A stretch of 64,000 bases of DNA from Marinomonas vulgaris (GTDB taxonomy: Bacteria; Pseudomonadota; Gammaproteobacteria; Pseudomonadales; Marinomonadaceae): positions 1-64,000 of the forward strand of contig NZ_JAGSSV010000007.1 of NCBI RefSeq assembly GCF_018145875.1, read 5' to 3'. The notes under the pieces were generated by a model. The model ran no database searches, was not told where the DNA came from, and was given only the letters and a program-made list of their open reading frames with translations. A program made the translations under genes and the position numbers. This document shows positions 47,775 to 56,514 of this stretch, piece by piece (within the stretch, counting starts at the first letter, position 1; each line of letters opens with the position of its first letter).

Positions 47775-48704
47775 TTATAGCCAAGGCTTCCAAATATTCT
47801 CGTTTTCTGCGAGCCATTGTTCAGCGGCTTCTTCGTGGCTTAAACCCTCTACATCAACCAAAGCGGCCATGTTGCCAATATCGGTTTTGGTGAATGAGAT
47901 ATTGTTGAACGCCTTGTAAGCTTGAGGCCATTTTTTCGGCATTTGGTAGTAAGCGGCTTTTTTCAACCAACCTGCTGGTGGTGAACCACACTTGCCATCA
48001 CCACCGTCGCTGATTTTACAGCCTTCGGTGTAAGCGGGAAATTCAACAAAGTAACCACCTTCACCGGCGTCGGTGAAGTTAGGAGACCAGTTAAACACGA
48101 CCACAGCGCGATTTTCTTTCTTCGCAGATTCTAGTTCTGCCCAAAGAGCGCCAGAAGAGCCGGCAAATTTCGCTGTAAAATTCATATCTAACGCTTCAAT
48201 ACGATCTAGCGTTTCTTGACCATGCCAATCCATTGGACCGTCTAGATAACGGCCTTTGCCACCACTGTCTGCGGTGGCAAACAATTCCGCGCAGTTGTTT
48301 AGGGCTTCCCAAGAAGGCAAGCCTGGGCACAACTCACCCACGTACGCGGGATACCACCAATCTTCTTGGGTTTTCGCCGCGTGTGTACCCACATCAATGA
48401 TGCCACCCGCGTCTAACGCGTTATTAAAAGCCTTACCAAAAGTAGACTGCCATACTTCGTGAGAAATGGTGATATCACCGGTACGAACCGATTCGTACAC
48501 GGCTTGACTGTCCGCAGGGACATAGGAAACGTTATTACCAATACTTTCAAAAATACCGCCGATAACATAAGCCATGGTGATTTGGCTCGTCCAGTTATGG
48601 GTTGGGATAACAATCGGCTCTTTAGAATCAGCTTGTGCCAAAGACGCGCTTAAGGCCAGTGAGCTGACAGCAGCCGTCGCTGCAATTTTCTTTAAGAATT
48701 TCAT
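47775..48704 (-). CDS. proX: Glycine betaine-binding protein ProX
   Basis: A 309-residue periplasmic binding protein with signal peptide (hydrophobic core AATAAVSSLALSASLAQA, cleavage near residue 25). It belongs to the OpuAC/ProX group: the opening PIVIPTHNWTSQITMAYVIG, YVPADSQAVYESVRTGDITI and the Trp-rich WSPNFTDAG and QWLAENENIWKPWL suit a quaternary-amine aromatic cage. CTGGAG precedes the ATG. First gene of proXVW. Confidence 0.92.
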   Translation of the reverse strand: MKFLKKIAATAAVSSLALSASLAQADSKEPIVIPTHNWTSQITMAYVIGGIFESIGNNVSYVPADSQAVYESVRTGDITISHEVWQSTFGKAFNNALDAGGIIDVGTHAAKTQEDWWYPAYVGELCPGLPSWEALNNCAELFATADSGGKGRYLDGPMDWHGQETLDRIEALDMNFTAKFAGSSGALWAELESAKKENRAVVVFNWSPNFTDAGEGGYFVEFPAYTEGCKISDGGDGKCGSPPAGWLKKAAYYQMPKKWPQAYKAFNNISFTKTDIGNMAALVDVEGLSHEEAAEQWLAENENIWKPWL

Positions 48705-49107
48705 TAATATCTCCAGGTGTTATTTAGCGCATTATTACGACTAAACGCAGATGAAGCATGTTATTCGTACCATAGACGGCAGAATGCTCAAACATCAAAT
48801 GATGTGCACAAAGATCAGAATGTAATTTGTGCAAAGATTAAAGACCTTCACTGTCGAATTAACAGCCAGTCTAGGGTGATTAGGTCACCGAAAGGACGCG
48901 ATATTTTTCAATACGCCAGCAGGCAGGGCCAGAACTATGGGCCAGTTCTGTTGAGTCGAATGCTCTTATTTACACATGCCAGATGCATACCCTAACACAA
49001 TAAAGGAAGAAATATTGTTTCGACTTGACAAAAAAATGGTAATGGCAACATTGAGTTACGTGAAACGGTTTGTATAAAAAGAGAATATGGTGGAGACGGT
49101 GGCATAA
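48705..49107. other. Intergenic region upstream of proX
   Basis: About 400 non-coding bases. TGTGCACAAAGAT (48803-48815) and TGTGCAAAGAT (48828-48838) form a near direct repeat 25 bases apart, about 100-135 bases before proX; it may be a regulator site. Nothing else is recognised. Confidence 0.4.
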
Positions 49108-49110
49108 AAA

Positions 49111-49143
49111 AAACCGCCTTCGAGCTCAGCACGAAGGCGGTTT
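49111..49143 (-). terminator. Terminator of the fasciclin gene (repeat family copy 1)
   Basis: AAACCGCCTTCG (49111-49122) / CGAAGGCGGTTT (49132-49143). On the minus strand eight T follow. It resembles two further terminators at 50236 and 51572. Confidence 0.88.
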
Positions 49144-49164
49144 TAATACAAAAGAGTAATGTTA

Positions 49165-49659
49165 TTACTTAGGCAATAACACGGTGTCGATGACGTGAAT
49201 CACACCATTGCTGGCTTTCACATCGGCCATCACGACGGTGGCGTCGTTGATCATAACTTTACCATCGGTGGTGTTAATCGCTAGGTTCTGACCTTGTACT
49301 GTGGTTGCGCTGTCGACTTTCATGGCATCTGCTGCCATCACATTACCTGGTACGACATGATAAGTGAGTACAGCCACCAACTGATCTTTGTTTTCTGGTT
49401 TAAGCAGCATTTCAACCGTGCCTTTAGGCAGCTTTGCGAAGGCATCATCGGTTGGCGCAAAAACCGTAAAAGGCCCCTTGCTTTTCAATGTGTCGACTAA
49501 GCCCCCTGCTTGTACAGCGGCAACCAATGTGGTGAAGGAGCCGTTTTCCACCGCAACGTCAACGATGTCTTTTTTCATTCCGTGGTGATCTGCATGAGCC
49601 GCAGACATGAAGGCAAAGCTAGCAATGACAAGAGGTAATGCAACAAGTTTTTTTAACAT
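49165..49659 (-). CDS. Secreted fasciclin-domain protein
   Basis: A 164-residue exported protein with signal peptide ([19 protein letters not shown]) and one fasciclin (FAS1) domain: [53 protein letters not shown] and the [14 protein letters not shown] end. FAS1 domains mediate adhesion or matrix contacts. It is alone between terminator and promoter; AAGGA stands before the ATG. Small stand-alone members are common in marine bacteria, with no established role. Confidence 0.92.
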   Translation of the reverse strand: MLKKLVALPLVIASFAFMSAAHADHHGMKKDIVDVAVENGSFTTLVAAVQAGGLVDTLKSKGPFTVFAPTDDAFAKLPKGTVEMLLKPENKDQLVAVLTYHVVPGNVMAADAMKVDSATTVQGQNLAINTTDGKVMINDATVVMADVKASNGVIHVIDTVLLPK

Positions 49660-49785
49660 GATGTTTTCCTTTATAGTGAATGCAATTAAGTAACCCTGTT
49701 AGTTACGAGGACAAAAGAGTCCTTGGATTGCGCTAATTAGTATTGATATGTGCAAAGAATAGTCATCTATTAAGGAGGGAAAATA

Positions 49786-50217
49786 ATGCGATATTTCATC
49801 TTTTTATTAGCATTTATCGGAAGCTTTTCGACAAAAGCCAGCGAGCCAGAACCTTTGGCGGATCTTAGCGGTTTCAAATGGGAGCACCGTGTGGTCTTGT
49901 TTGACCATCTGGAATCCACAGACATTCAGCGACTGTTGGTCACCTATAGAAACGAATTAAGCGATCGAGATATTCTCTGGTTCATTTTGGGCGAGGGTAA
50001 GGTGCAGAGTAACTACAAGGGAGAAATTGCTACGGATTTCTCTACACGAATGCGCCAGCAGTATCGAATCGGCAGCCATAAAATAATCTTGATCGGTAAA
50101 GATGGCGGTGTGAAATCACGGCTTGAACAGATCGATTTAGAAGCGATTTTCACTGACATTGACGCCATGCCAATGCGTCGACAAGAAATGCAACAACAAG
50201 AGATGCAGCGACAATAG
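49786..50217 (+). CDS. Exported DUF4174 protein
   Basis: A 143-residue protein with signal peptide (YFIFLLAFIGSFSTKA) and a DUF4174-like domain: FKWEHRVVLFDHL early on and IGKDGGVKSRLEQIDLEAIF at the end. The fold is thioredoxin-related in prediction, without a CxxC. It carries a Gln/Met-rich tail (RRQEMQQQEMQRQ). A strong AAGGAGG site supports the start. It is a single-gene unit converging with the ankyrin lipoprotein. Confidence 0.8.
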   Translation: MRYFIFLLAFIGSFSTKASEPEPLADLSGFKWEHRVVLFDHLESTDIQRLLVTYRNELSDRDILWFILGEGKVQSNYKGEIATDFSTRMRQQYRIGSHKIILIGKDGGVKSRLEQIDLEAIFTDIDAMPMRRQEMQQQEMQRQ

Positions 50218-50235
50218 CAATAGAGAGCCGGAAAT

Positions 50236-50269
50236 AAAAAACCGCCTTCCAGCTTAGCCGGAAGGCGGT
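50236..50269 (-). terminator. Terminator of the ankyrin lipoprotein gene (repeat family copy 2)
   Basis: ACCGCCTTCC (50241-50250) / GGAAGGCGGT (50260-50269), loop AGCTTAGCC. On the minus strand a T-run follows. The stem, loop and flanking A-run are the same as at 51572-51608. Confidence 0.85.
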
Positions 50270-50345
50270 ATAGTATTAATTGTCACTATGAATAAAAGCG
50301 CGTTCTGTGAAACGATAAAATAACGTTGGTTTGTATTTAACTTCG

Positions 50346-51470
50346 TTATAAACCACCGGCTCCAATGGCGCTTATTATGTCTATAATGGTGCCGCCAATT
50401 GAGCCACCATCATCTTCATTTGTTTGCTTTTTCTGTTGTGCTATTTTTTGGTTTGTGGCGATTTGTTTCTCATGTTGTTCTCTAATTGCCGTAAATTTTC
50501 CTGAGTAGTTTGCAGCGGTTAAGCCTTCAGTGTTCTTTTGAGTTGGGTCTGCTCCTAGCTCCAACAAAGTCGCCGTTAACGCTTGTCGATTGAAGAACTC
50601 TGCGTTATGCAAAGCAGACATACCTGTTGTTTTGGTGATATAGGAGCCGTCAGGGTTAACGCCGACAATAGTGGCCGTATCATGCATAGAATTAATATCC
50701 GCACCATACTGAACCAATAACTTAGCTCTTTCAGAAGACTGTACTTCGTCAAGGTATACGGCTAGATCGGTAAGGTAAGCGCATTGTCCAGATGGGTGAC
50801 AAGGATACGGAGCGCTGGCATCTAAACCATTGTTCAATAAAACGAGGAGCAAATTGTTGGTGTTTGAACTCAGAATAGAGTCGTACATAGGTAAACCATA
50901 TTCAGGAAGTGTATTTATCTGAGCGCCCATATCTAGGATTTTTTGGGCAGCGATGGCTGTGTTGCTGCCGTTACGAAAGGTCGGCGCAGGGTTTTTTAGT
51001 ATAAAGAAATGGGCGCTTGGGTAGTAAGAAATAGAAGAAACTAAGTAGTGTAAGCAGTTGGTGTAGTTAGGCTTTTCGTCTGGATAACGCTCTAGTAAAA
51101 AAGCCATTATTTCAAATTCTGCGATACCGCAAGCAAGCTCGGCAGGGGGAATGTTTATAGGCGTTCTTTGCCATTGATTTTTTCCGTAAAAACGAACAGA
51201 AACTGTATGGGCTGCGTCAATGCTGGATAAATATCTTACCGCTTCTAAGTTCCTATTATAAATAGCGGCTTCCATTGCATTTGAGTAATCAATGAAATTG
51301 GGTTCGACCACCTTAGAGCTCGTAACGTATGAGCTGTCCTGATAGTACTCTATGACCGCTAAATCATTATTTTCTATGCCGTGAATATGAATAGATGATT
51401 CTTTTGAAGCTTGGCTGGCACAACCCGACAACAAGAGCATGGTTAAGCAAATACTGAATAGACGAATCAT
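50346..51470 (-). CDS. Ankyrin-repeat lipoprotein
   Basis: A 374-residue exported lipoprotein. The N-terminus MIRLFSICLTMLLLSGCAS carries a lipobox (LSGC) with Cys17. Ankyrin-like helices occur from about residue 175 on: ILDMGAQINTLPEYG, LNNGLDASAPYPC, LVQYGADINSMHD and LLELGADPTQKNTEGLTAA. The function is unknown; ankyrin lipoproteins can bind partner effectors or enzymes. The start is ATG 51470, with AAGG eight bases upstream, rather than a GTG three codons earlier. Its base composition is visibly more AT-rich than its neighbours, suggesting acquisition. Confidence 0.8.
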   Translation of the reverse strand: MIRLFSICLTMLLLSGCASQASKESSIHIHGIENNDLAVIEYYQDSSYVTSSKVVEPNFIDYSNAMEAAIYNRNLEAVRYLSSIDAAHTVSVRFYGKNQWQRTPINIPPAELACGIAEFEIMAFLLERYPDEKPNYTNCLHYLVSSISYYPSAHFFILKNPAPTFRNGSNTAIAAQKILDMGAQINTLPEYGLPMYDSILSSNTNNLLLVLLNNGLDASAPYPCHPSGQCAYLTDLAVYLDEVQSSERAKLLVQYGADINSMHDTATIVGVNPDGSYITKTTGMSALHNAEFFNRQALTATLLELGADPTQKNTEGLTAANYSGKFTAIREQHEKQIATNQKIAQQKKQTNEDDGGSIGGTIIDIISAIGAGGL

Positions 51471-51571
51471 AACAGACACCTTGGCAAATTAATGAATAAA
51501 AACCGCTTTATGGTTTTACAGTATAGTTTGCCGAGTTTTGTATAACCTACCCTCATTTGGGGTATTTTTGG

Positions 51572-51608
51572 ATAAAAAAACCGCCTTCCAGCTTAGCCGG
51601 AAGGCGGT
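51572..51608 (-). terminator. Terminator of ahpF (repeat family copy 3)
   Basis: ACCGCCTTCC (51580-51589) / GGAAGGCGGT (51599-51608), loop AGCTTAGCC, with seven A before it, which give a T-run on the minus strand. Identical to copy 2 through the whole hairpin. Confidence 0.88.
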
Positions 51609-51629
51609 CTATGTAACGCTGGTCTGATC

Positions 51630-53177
51630 TTAGTTGCGGATCAGGTAATCAAAGGCACCAAGGGCGGCCGTTGCGCCGGATCCCATGGAGATGATGATCT
51701 GTTTGTAAGGCGCTGTGGTGACGTCGCCGGCTGCAAATACACCAGGCAACGAGGTTTCACCGTGGCCGTTGATGACTATTTCTCCGCGGTTGGTCAACTG
51801 CAAGGTGTCTTTTAAGAATTCGCTGTTCGGCACCAAACCAATTTGTACGAAAATACCTGCTACGTCGACAAGATGAGATTCATCTGTGGTGCGATCTGTG
51901 TATTTAAGCCCAATTACTTTTTGACCATCGCCCAATACTTCCGTGGTCATGGCGTTTTTAATGATGGTCACGTTTGGCAAAGATTGTGCTTTTTTCACCA
52001 AAACAGCGTCGGCACGTAGCGTGTCGCCAAATTCCAATACGGTGACGTGTTCCACGATACCCGCCAAATCAATCGCCGCTTCAATGCCTGAGTTACCGCC
52101 ACCAATGACGGCGGTTTTCTTGCCTTTGAAGATAGGGCCATCGCAGTGTGGGCAGTAGGCGACGCCTTTGTTGCGGTATTCTTGCTCGCCCGGTACGTTC
52201 ATTTCTCTCCAGCGTGCGCCTGTGGCTAACACAACGGATTTACTCTTTAGAATCGCGCCGTTCTCCAGTTCGATTTCAACGAATTCTTTCTTCTCAAGGC
52301 GAACCGCTTTTTGCGTTTTCATCACGTCAACATCGTAGTCTAAAACGTGTTGCTCAAGGCCAGCGACCAATTTTGGACCATCGGTCTCTTTGACAGAAAT
52401 GAAGTTTTCAATCGCCATGGTATCGGCTACTTGGCCACCAAAACGCTCTGCTACAACACCGGTACGAATGCCTTTACGGGCGGAGTAAATTGCCGCTGCG
52501 GCGCCTGCAGGGCCACCACCAATAACCAACACATCGTATGGGTCTTTTTCTGCTAGGCTTGCCGCTTGTTTGTCGGCGGCACCGGTGTCGACCTTGTTTA
52601 GGATTTCGTCTAATGTCATGCGGCCTTGGCCGAATAACTCGCCGTTTAGGTAAACGGATGGCACCGCCATGATTTCACGCTGTTCTACTTCGTCTTGGAA
52701 CAAGGCGCCGTCGATCATGGTGGCAGTAATGTTAGGGTTTAGCACGGCCATTAAGTTAACCGCTTGCACTACGTCTGGGCAGTTGTGGCATGAGAGGGAA
52801 ATGTACACCTCAAAATCCAATTTCGCGTCCAGCGTTTTGATCTGGTCTTGCAGTTCCTGAGCCGCTTTTGATGGGTGACCACCGGCTTGCAACAAGGCCA
52901 ATACGAGGGAAGTAAACTCGTGACCCATAGGAATACCGGCAAAGCGTACACGAGGCGTCTGACCAGCAGGGCCAATGGCCATTTGTGGCGCGCGACCTGT
53001 CTCACTGTCGTCTACAGATAAAGTAATTTTATCGCTTTTTAACTCGGTAATTTCACGAGCCAAGCTGAGTAGTTCGTCTGATTTTGCTGTTTTGTTGGTG
53101 GACACAGTAATTTCAATCGGATTAACGATATTTTGTAGGTATGTGCCCAGCTGTTGTTTGATGTTTGCTTCTAACAT
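51630..53177 (-). CDS. ahpF: Alkyl hydroperoxide reductase flavoprotein AhpF
   Basis: A 515-residue NADH-dependent disulfide reductase that recharges AhpC. The N-terminal double thioredoxin fold has [11 protein letters not shown] (CxxC), the FAD motif is [17 protein letters not shown], the catalytic pair is CPHCDGP, and the NADH motif [25 protein letters not shown] ends the FAD site. It lies downstream of ahpC on the same strand with a 131-base gap that holds two hairpins. Its terminator is at 51572-51608. Confidence 0.96.
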   Translation of the reverse strand: MLEANIKQQLGTYLQNIVNPIEITVSTNKTAKSDELLSLAREITELKSDKITLSVDDSETGRAPQMAIGPAGQTPRVRFAGIPMGHEFTSLVLALLQAGGHPSKAAQELQDQIKTLDAKLDFEVYISLSCHNCPDVVQAVNLMAVLNPNITATMIDGALFQDEVEQREIMAVPSVYLNGELFGQGRMTLDEILNKVDTGAADKQAASLAEKDPYDVLVIGGGPAGAAAAIYSARKGIRTGVVAERFGGQVADTMAIENFISVKETDGPKLVAGLEQHVLDYDVDVMKTQKAVRLEKKEFVEIELENGAILKSKSVVLATGARWREMNVPGEQEYRNKGVAYCPHCDGPIFKGKKTAVIGGGNSGIEAAIDLAGIVEHVTVLEFGDTLRADAVLVKKAQSLPNVTIIKNAMTTEVLGDGQKVIGLKYTDRTTDESHLVDVAGIFVQIGLVPNSEFLKDTLQLTNRGEIVINGHGETSLPGVFAAGDVTTAPYKQIIISMGSGATAALGAFDYLIRN

Positions 53178-53231
53178 GATGTAAAACCCGTATTCTGATT
53201 GAGTGATGTACTGTGATGAGAATGTAAAAGC

Positions 53232-53294
53232 AAAAGAGGAGCAGGAGGCCTGCCCCCTTTTACTGTTGCCCTTTGCATTAAACCGTCAAAGGGC
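53232..53294 (-). other. Two hairpins between ahpC and ahpF
   Basis: GCCCTTTG (53268-53275) / CAAAGGGC (53287-53294), first after the ahpC stop, and then GCAGG (53241-53245) / CCTGC (53249-53253) flanked by A/G-rich and T/C-rich arms with a short T-run on the minus strand. The second could attenuate transcription so that ahpC exceeds ahpF. Confidence 0.5.
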
Positions 53295-53308
53295 TCAGAA
53301 AAGTCAGC

Positions 53309-53866
53309 TTAGATTTTGCCAACTAGGTCTAGAGAAGGTGTCAATGTTTCTTCGCCTTCTTTCCATTTCGCTGGGCAAACTTCACCTGGGTGAGCGGCAA
53401 CGTATTGCGCTGCTTTCACTTTGCGAAGAAGATCTTGCGCGTCACGGCCAATGCCTTCAGCGGTGATTTCCATCGCTTGGATAGTACCTTCTGGATCGAT
53501 CAAGAAAGTAGCACGGTCAGCAAGACCTTGACCTTCGCGCATTACACCGAAGTTGTTAGTGATGTTGCCAGACTGGTCGCCTACCATGTAGTACTGGATT
53601 TTGCCGATGGTTTCAGAGCTTGCGTGCCATGCTTTGTGAGTGAAGTGAGTGTCTGTAGAAACAGAGAATACTTCAACGCCACGAGACTGAAGCTCAGCAT
53701 AGTTGTCTGCTACATCGCCAAGTTCTGTTGGGCAAACAAAGGTGAAGTCAGCTGGGTAGAAGAAAAAGATTGACCATTTGCCTAGCACGTCTTTTTCAGA
53801 AATATCTACGAATTCGCCGTTTTTAAAAGCCGTTGCATTGAATGGTTTGATTTGAGTGTTGATCAT
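53309..53866 (-). CDS. ahpC: Alkyl hydroperoxide reductase peroxiredoxin AhpC
   Basis: A 185-residue typical 2-Cys peroxiredoxin. The peroxidatic Cys is in FTFVCPTEL and the resolving Cys in [26 protein letters not shown] matches AhpC. It reduces hydrogen peroxide and organic peroxides in the cytoplasm using AhpF. I start at ATG 53866 ([10 protein letters not shown]) with AGGAG before it; 35 further codons upstream are out of character. No convincing OxyR-site tetrad was found in the 230 bases upstream. Confidence 0.96.
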   Translation of the reverse strand: MINTQIKPFNATAFKNGEFVDISEKDVLGKWSIFFFYPADFTFVCPTELGDVADNYAELQSRGVEVFSVSTDTHFTHKAWHASSETIGKIQYYMVGDQSGNITNNFGVMREGQGLADRATFLIDPEGTIQAMEITAEGIGRDAQDLLRKVKAAQYVAAHPGEVCPAKWKEGEETLTPSLDLVGKI

Positions 53867-54102
53867 GGTGTTTCTCCTAGTTGTGTTTAAGTGTGCGTTA
53901 CCAACGAGAGTCATAATAGGGGAAGCGTATTCATTTAGAAAATTGTTATTTCCTAAACTTTCCATTGCCAAAAGCTATTGCTAGCCCTATTGAGACGCTC
54001 GCCTGTTTGACACAAACGAGATGCTATAGGAATACCATGACAGATGTAATGTCTTAAGAAGGGGAAAGATGGCTTATGTCAATATAGTGGCGCTAAAGAA
54101 AA

Positions 54103-55026
54103 TTAGCGCCATTGGGCGAAGCGAGCCATTTGCAAATAGCGTTCGCGCTCGGCTTGATCCACGGTAATAGGTGTGAATTGGATAATATCGCCTGGTTTTT
54201 GTTGGGCTAAAATACCGCCGCCGACCCGCGTCACACAGCCCATTTTTGGGTAGCCACCGATGGTTTGTCGGTCACGTAGCAACACAATCGGCTGACCATC
54301 TTTGGGGATTTGAACCGCACCGTAAGCAATGCCTTCCGAAATAATGCCCTTGGTGTCGCTGCTGATGGCTTGGCCTTCTAAGCGGTAGCCCATGCGGTCC
54401 GAGTTAGACGACACCTGATAGTCGCTGGAGAAAAAGTTCGCCCGCTCTAACGACGAGAAACATTGATATTGATAACCCAAAATCACCGGGATTTCTTTCA
54501 CGCTGTAATTGGGAATTGCCAATCGAGGCACGGATTTTTGTCGATGCACCGCGCCGGTCTGGTAAGCCAGAAGGTCGCCTTTTTGCAATTTATCGCCTTT
54601 GCCCGTTAGACCGCCGATCTTTTCACGCATCACAGTGGCGACGCTGCCCAAGGTAGGTTCGCATAAGAATCCGCCTTTGACGGCAAGATACGCCCGTAAG
54701 CCCCACACTGGTTGATGAAACGCGAGCACGTCGTTTTTTTTAATGGCGTAGGTTTGCCATGGCGTGATGCTTTTGCCGTTCAGCGTGGCGCCTAAATCGG
54801 CGCCAGTGATGGTAATGCTAGTGTCGGATTGGGCTTCCAATGACAACATGCCGAAGGTGATTTCCACTTGGGCGGCGTTTGGGGCGTTTTCCAACAAGGC
54901 GTTGCCCCAACGAAACGCTACTTCGTCCATAGGGCCGCCGGTGGTGAGGCCGATGGACTGATGACCGTGACGACCCAAATCTTGCAACAGTGCCAGTAAG
55001 CCGGGTTTGATTACTTTAAAAGCCAT
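54103..55026 (-). CDS. pxpC: 5-oxoprolinase subunit PxpC
   Basis: A 307-residue protein of the biotin-dependent carboxyltransferase (KipA/PxpC) family: FKVIKPGLLALLQDLGRHGHQ, GLTTGGPMDEVAFRWGNALL and LLRDRQTIGGYPKMG are family blocks. Together with PxpA and PxpB it performs ATP-dependent hydrolysis of 5-oxoproline to glutamate. Its start overlaps pxpB by 11 bases. It is the last gene of the operon. Confidence 0.95.
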   Translation of the reverse strand: MAFKVIKPGLLALLQDLGRHGHQSIGLTTGGPMDEVAFRWGNALLENAPNAAQVEITFGMLSLEAQSDTSITITGADLGATLNGKSITPWQTYAIKKNDVLAFHQPVWGLRAYLAVKGGFLCEPTLGSVATVMREKIGGLTGKGDKLQKGDLLAYQTGAVHRQKSVPRLAIPNYSVKEIPVILGYQYQCFSSLERANFFSSDYQVSSNSDRMGYRLEGQAISSDTKGIISEGIAYGAVQIPKDGQPIVLLRDRQTIGGYPKMGCVTRVGGGILAQQKPGDIIQFTPITVDQAERERYLQMARFAQWR

Positions 55027-55735
55027 CGAGTTGACCTCCTAACACTAAGAATTCGTCCCGAGAAATCGGCTCGAAGCGAACCGAGTCGCCCATGGCGATG
55101 AGGGCGAGATTTTCACTGCCCCAGTCGATTAAATTGATTGGTGTACGACCAATGATTTGCCAGCCACCGGGGGTGACGCTGGGGTATACCGCCGTTTGAT
55201 TTTCCGCAATGGCCACGCTGCCAATCGGCACTTTTAAGCGCGGCGTGGATTTTCTCGGCACATGCAGTTCATCCGGCGTGTTGCCTAAAAAAGCAAACCC
55301 CGGCGTGAAGCCAATCGCGTAGGCGCGGTACCGGGTGCTGTGATGACGCTGTATCACCTCGTCGGCGTTGAGCTGACAATGGCGAGCCACGTCGTCGATG
55401 TCTGGGCCGACTTCTTGGTGATAATACACAGGAATCACCACCTCGCGCTGGTCTGCCACCGCCGCCTCGTTCGCATCGATGGAGGCAATGGCATGATGAA
55501 TGGCCTTGATGATGGCGAATCGGTCATAGCAATCGTCGTCAAACACCACCAATAAAGTGGTGTAAGACGGCACCAAATCGACAATGCCGTCGAGTGTTTT
55601 CAGCCGTGAGGTGACTTGGGCAATGTGATTCGACGTGGCTTCGTTGATGATCTGGCCGAAGGTCAGCAAACACGCCTGATTGCTGACCATATCGATACGG
55701 GGCAGGTCGGTGTTAGAAAAAGCACTCTGCTGCAT
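55016..55735 (-). CDS. pxpB: 5-oxoprolinase subunit PxpB
   Basis: A 239-residue protein of the KipI/PxpB family. YAIGFTPGFAFLGN and PRKSTPRLKVPIGSVAIAEN are the conserved nucleotide-binding blocks, followed by TPGGWQIIGRTP. In B. subtilis KipI also inhibits the sporulation kinase, but pxpA and pxpC neighbours show the metabolic role here. Starts three bases after pxpA and overlaps pxpC. Confidence 0.95.
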   Translation of the reverse strand: MQQSAFSNTDLPRIDMVSNQACLLTFGQIINEATSNHIAQVTSRLKTLDGIVDLVPSYTTLLVVFDDDCYDRFAIIKAIHHAIASIDANEAAVADQREVVIPVYYHQEVGPDIDDVARHCQLNADEVIQRHHSTRYRAYAIGFTPGFAFLGNTPDELHVPRKSTPRLKVPIGSVAIAENQTAVYPSVTPGGWQIIGRTPINLIDWGSENLALIAMGDSVRFEPISRDEFLVLGGQLDGF

Positions 55736-55738
55736 GGT

Positions 55739-56494
55739 TTAGGTCACATTTGTGTTGTGGTTTAAACGATCGACAAGTTGGCGAATTTGCGTCACTGCTT
55801 CCAGCGCGTGAGCACCATCGCCATGCACACAAATGGTGTCGGCGTGAATGGCTAGGGTTTTGCCCGAGGCGGTGGTCAGGGTGCCGGTTTCGCACAGTTG
55901 CACCACTTGCTGTTCGATCAGGTCGAAACTGGCGTGCACCGCTTTTGGTTCCTTGCGTGGCATGAGCCGGCCTTCGTCTGTGTACAAGCGGTCGGAGAAG
56001 GCTTCAAACCAAATTGTCAGACCGTATTTCTTCGCCATGGCTTTGATCTCGGGTGCTTCCGGCACCGCCATCACCATCAAAGTGAGAGTGGCGTCGAGTT
56101 CGCTGACCGCCTGCATGACGGTGTCGAGCACGGAAAAATCCGCCATCATGGTGTTATACAAAGCACCGTGGGGTTTCACATAGTCGATTTGCGTATTTTG
56201 ACTCTCACAAATGCCTTTGAGCGCGCCAATTTGGTATTGAATAATGGCTTTTAGCTCCGCGGGGGCGATGTCCATATTGCGACGGCCAAAGCCCACCAAA
56301 TCAGGGTATGCCGGGTGCGCGCCAATGGTGACATTATGTTGTTTTGCCAGTGCCACGGTTTTCGCCATGGTGAGCGGATCGGAGGCATGAAAGCCACAAG
56401 CCACGTTGGCTTGGTCGACGAACGGCATGATTTGATCGTCTAGGCCCATTTTCCACGCGCCGAACGCTTCACCCATATCGCAATTTAATTTCAT
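55739..56494 (-). CDS. pxpA: 5-oxoprolinase subunit PxpA
   Basis: A 251-residue LamB/YcsF-family protein. NCDMGEAFGAW with Asp and Glu, NVACGFHASDP, GAHPAYPD and VKPHGALYN are the conserved active-site blocks. It is the catalytic ring-opening subunit of the PxpABC 5-oxoprolinase. AAGGAA stands before the ATG. It lies 20 bases after the TRAP large permease and leads the pxpABC block. Confidence 0.95.
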   Translation of the reverse strand: MKLNCDMGEAFGAWKMGLDDQIMPFVDQANVACGFHASDPLTMAKTVALAKQHNVTIGAHPAYPDLVGFGRRNMDIAPAELKAIIQYQIGALKGICESQNTQIDYVKPHGALYNTMMADFSVLDTVMQAVSELDATLTLMVMAVPEAPEIKAMAKKYGLTIWFEAFSDRLYTDEGRLMPRKEPKAVHASFDLIEQQVVQLCETGTLTTASGKTLAIHADTICVHGDGAHALEAVTQIRQLVDRLNHNTNVT

Positions 56495-56514
56495 TGTTGA
56501 TTCCTTTTCTTGAA

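Noticed and set aside
48717..48995. 92-codon open frame upstream of proX
   Set aside because: No ribosome site, no family resemblance, and it overlaps the region expected to hold the proX promoter.
53900..54060. OxyR binding site upstream of ahpC
   Set aside because: CAATAG-like repeats occur but the spaced ATAG/CTAT tetrad cannot be laid out over them; not claimed.
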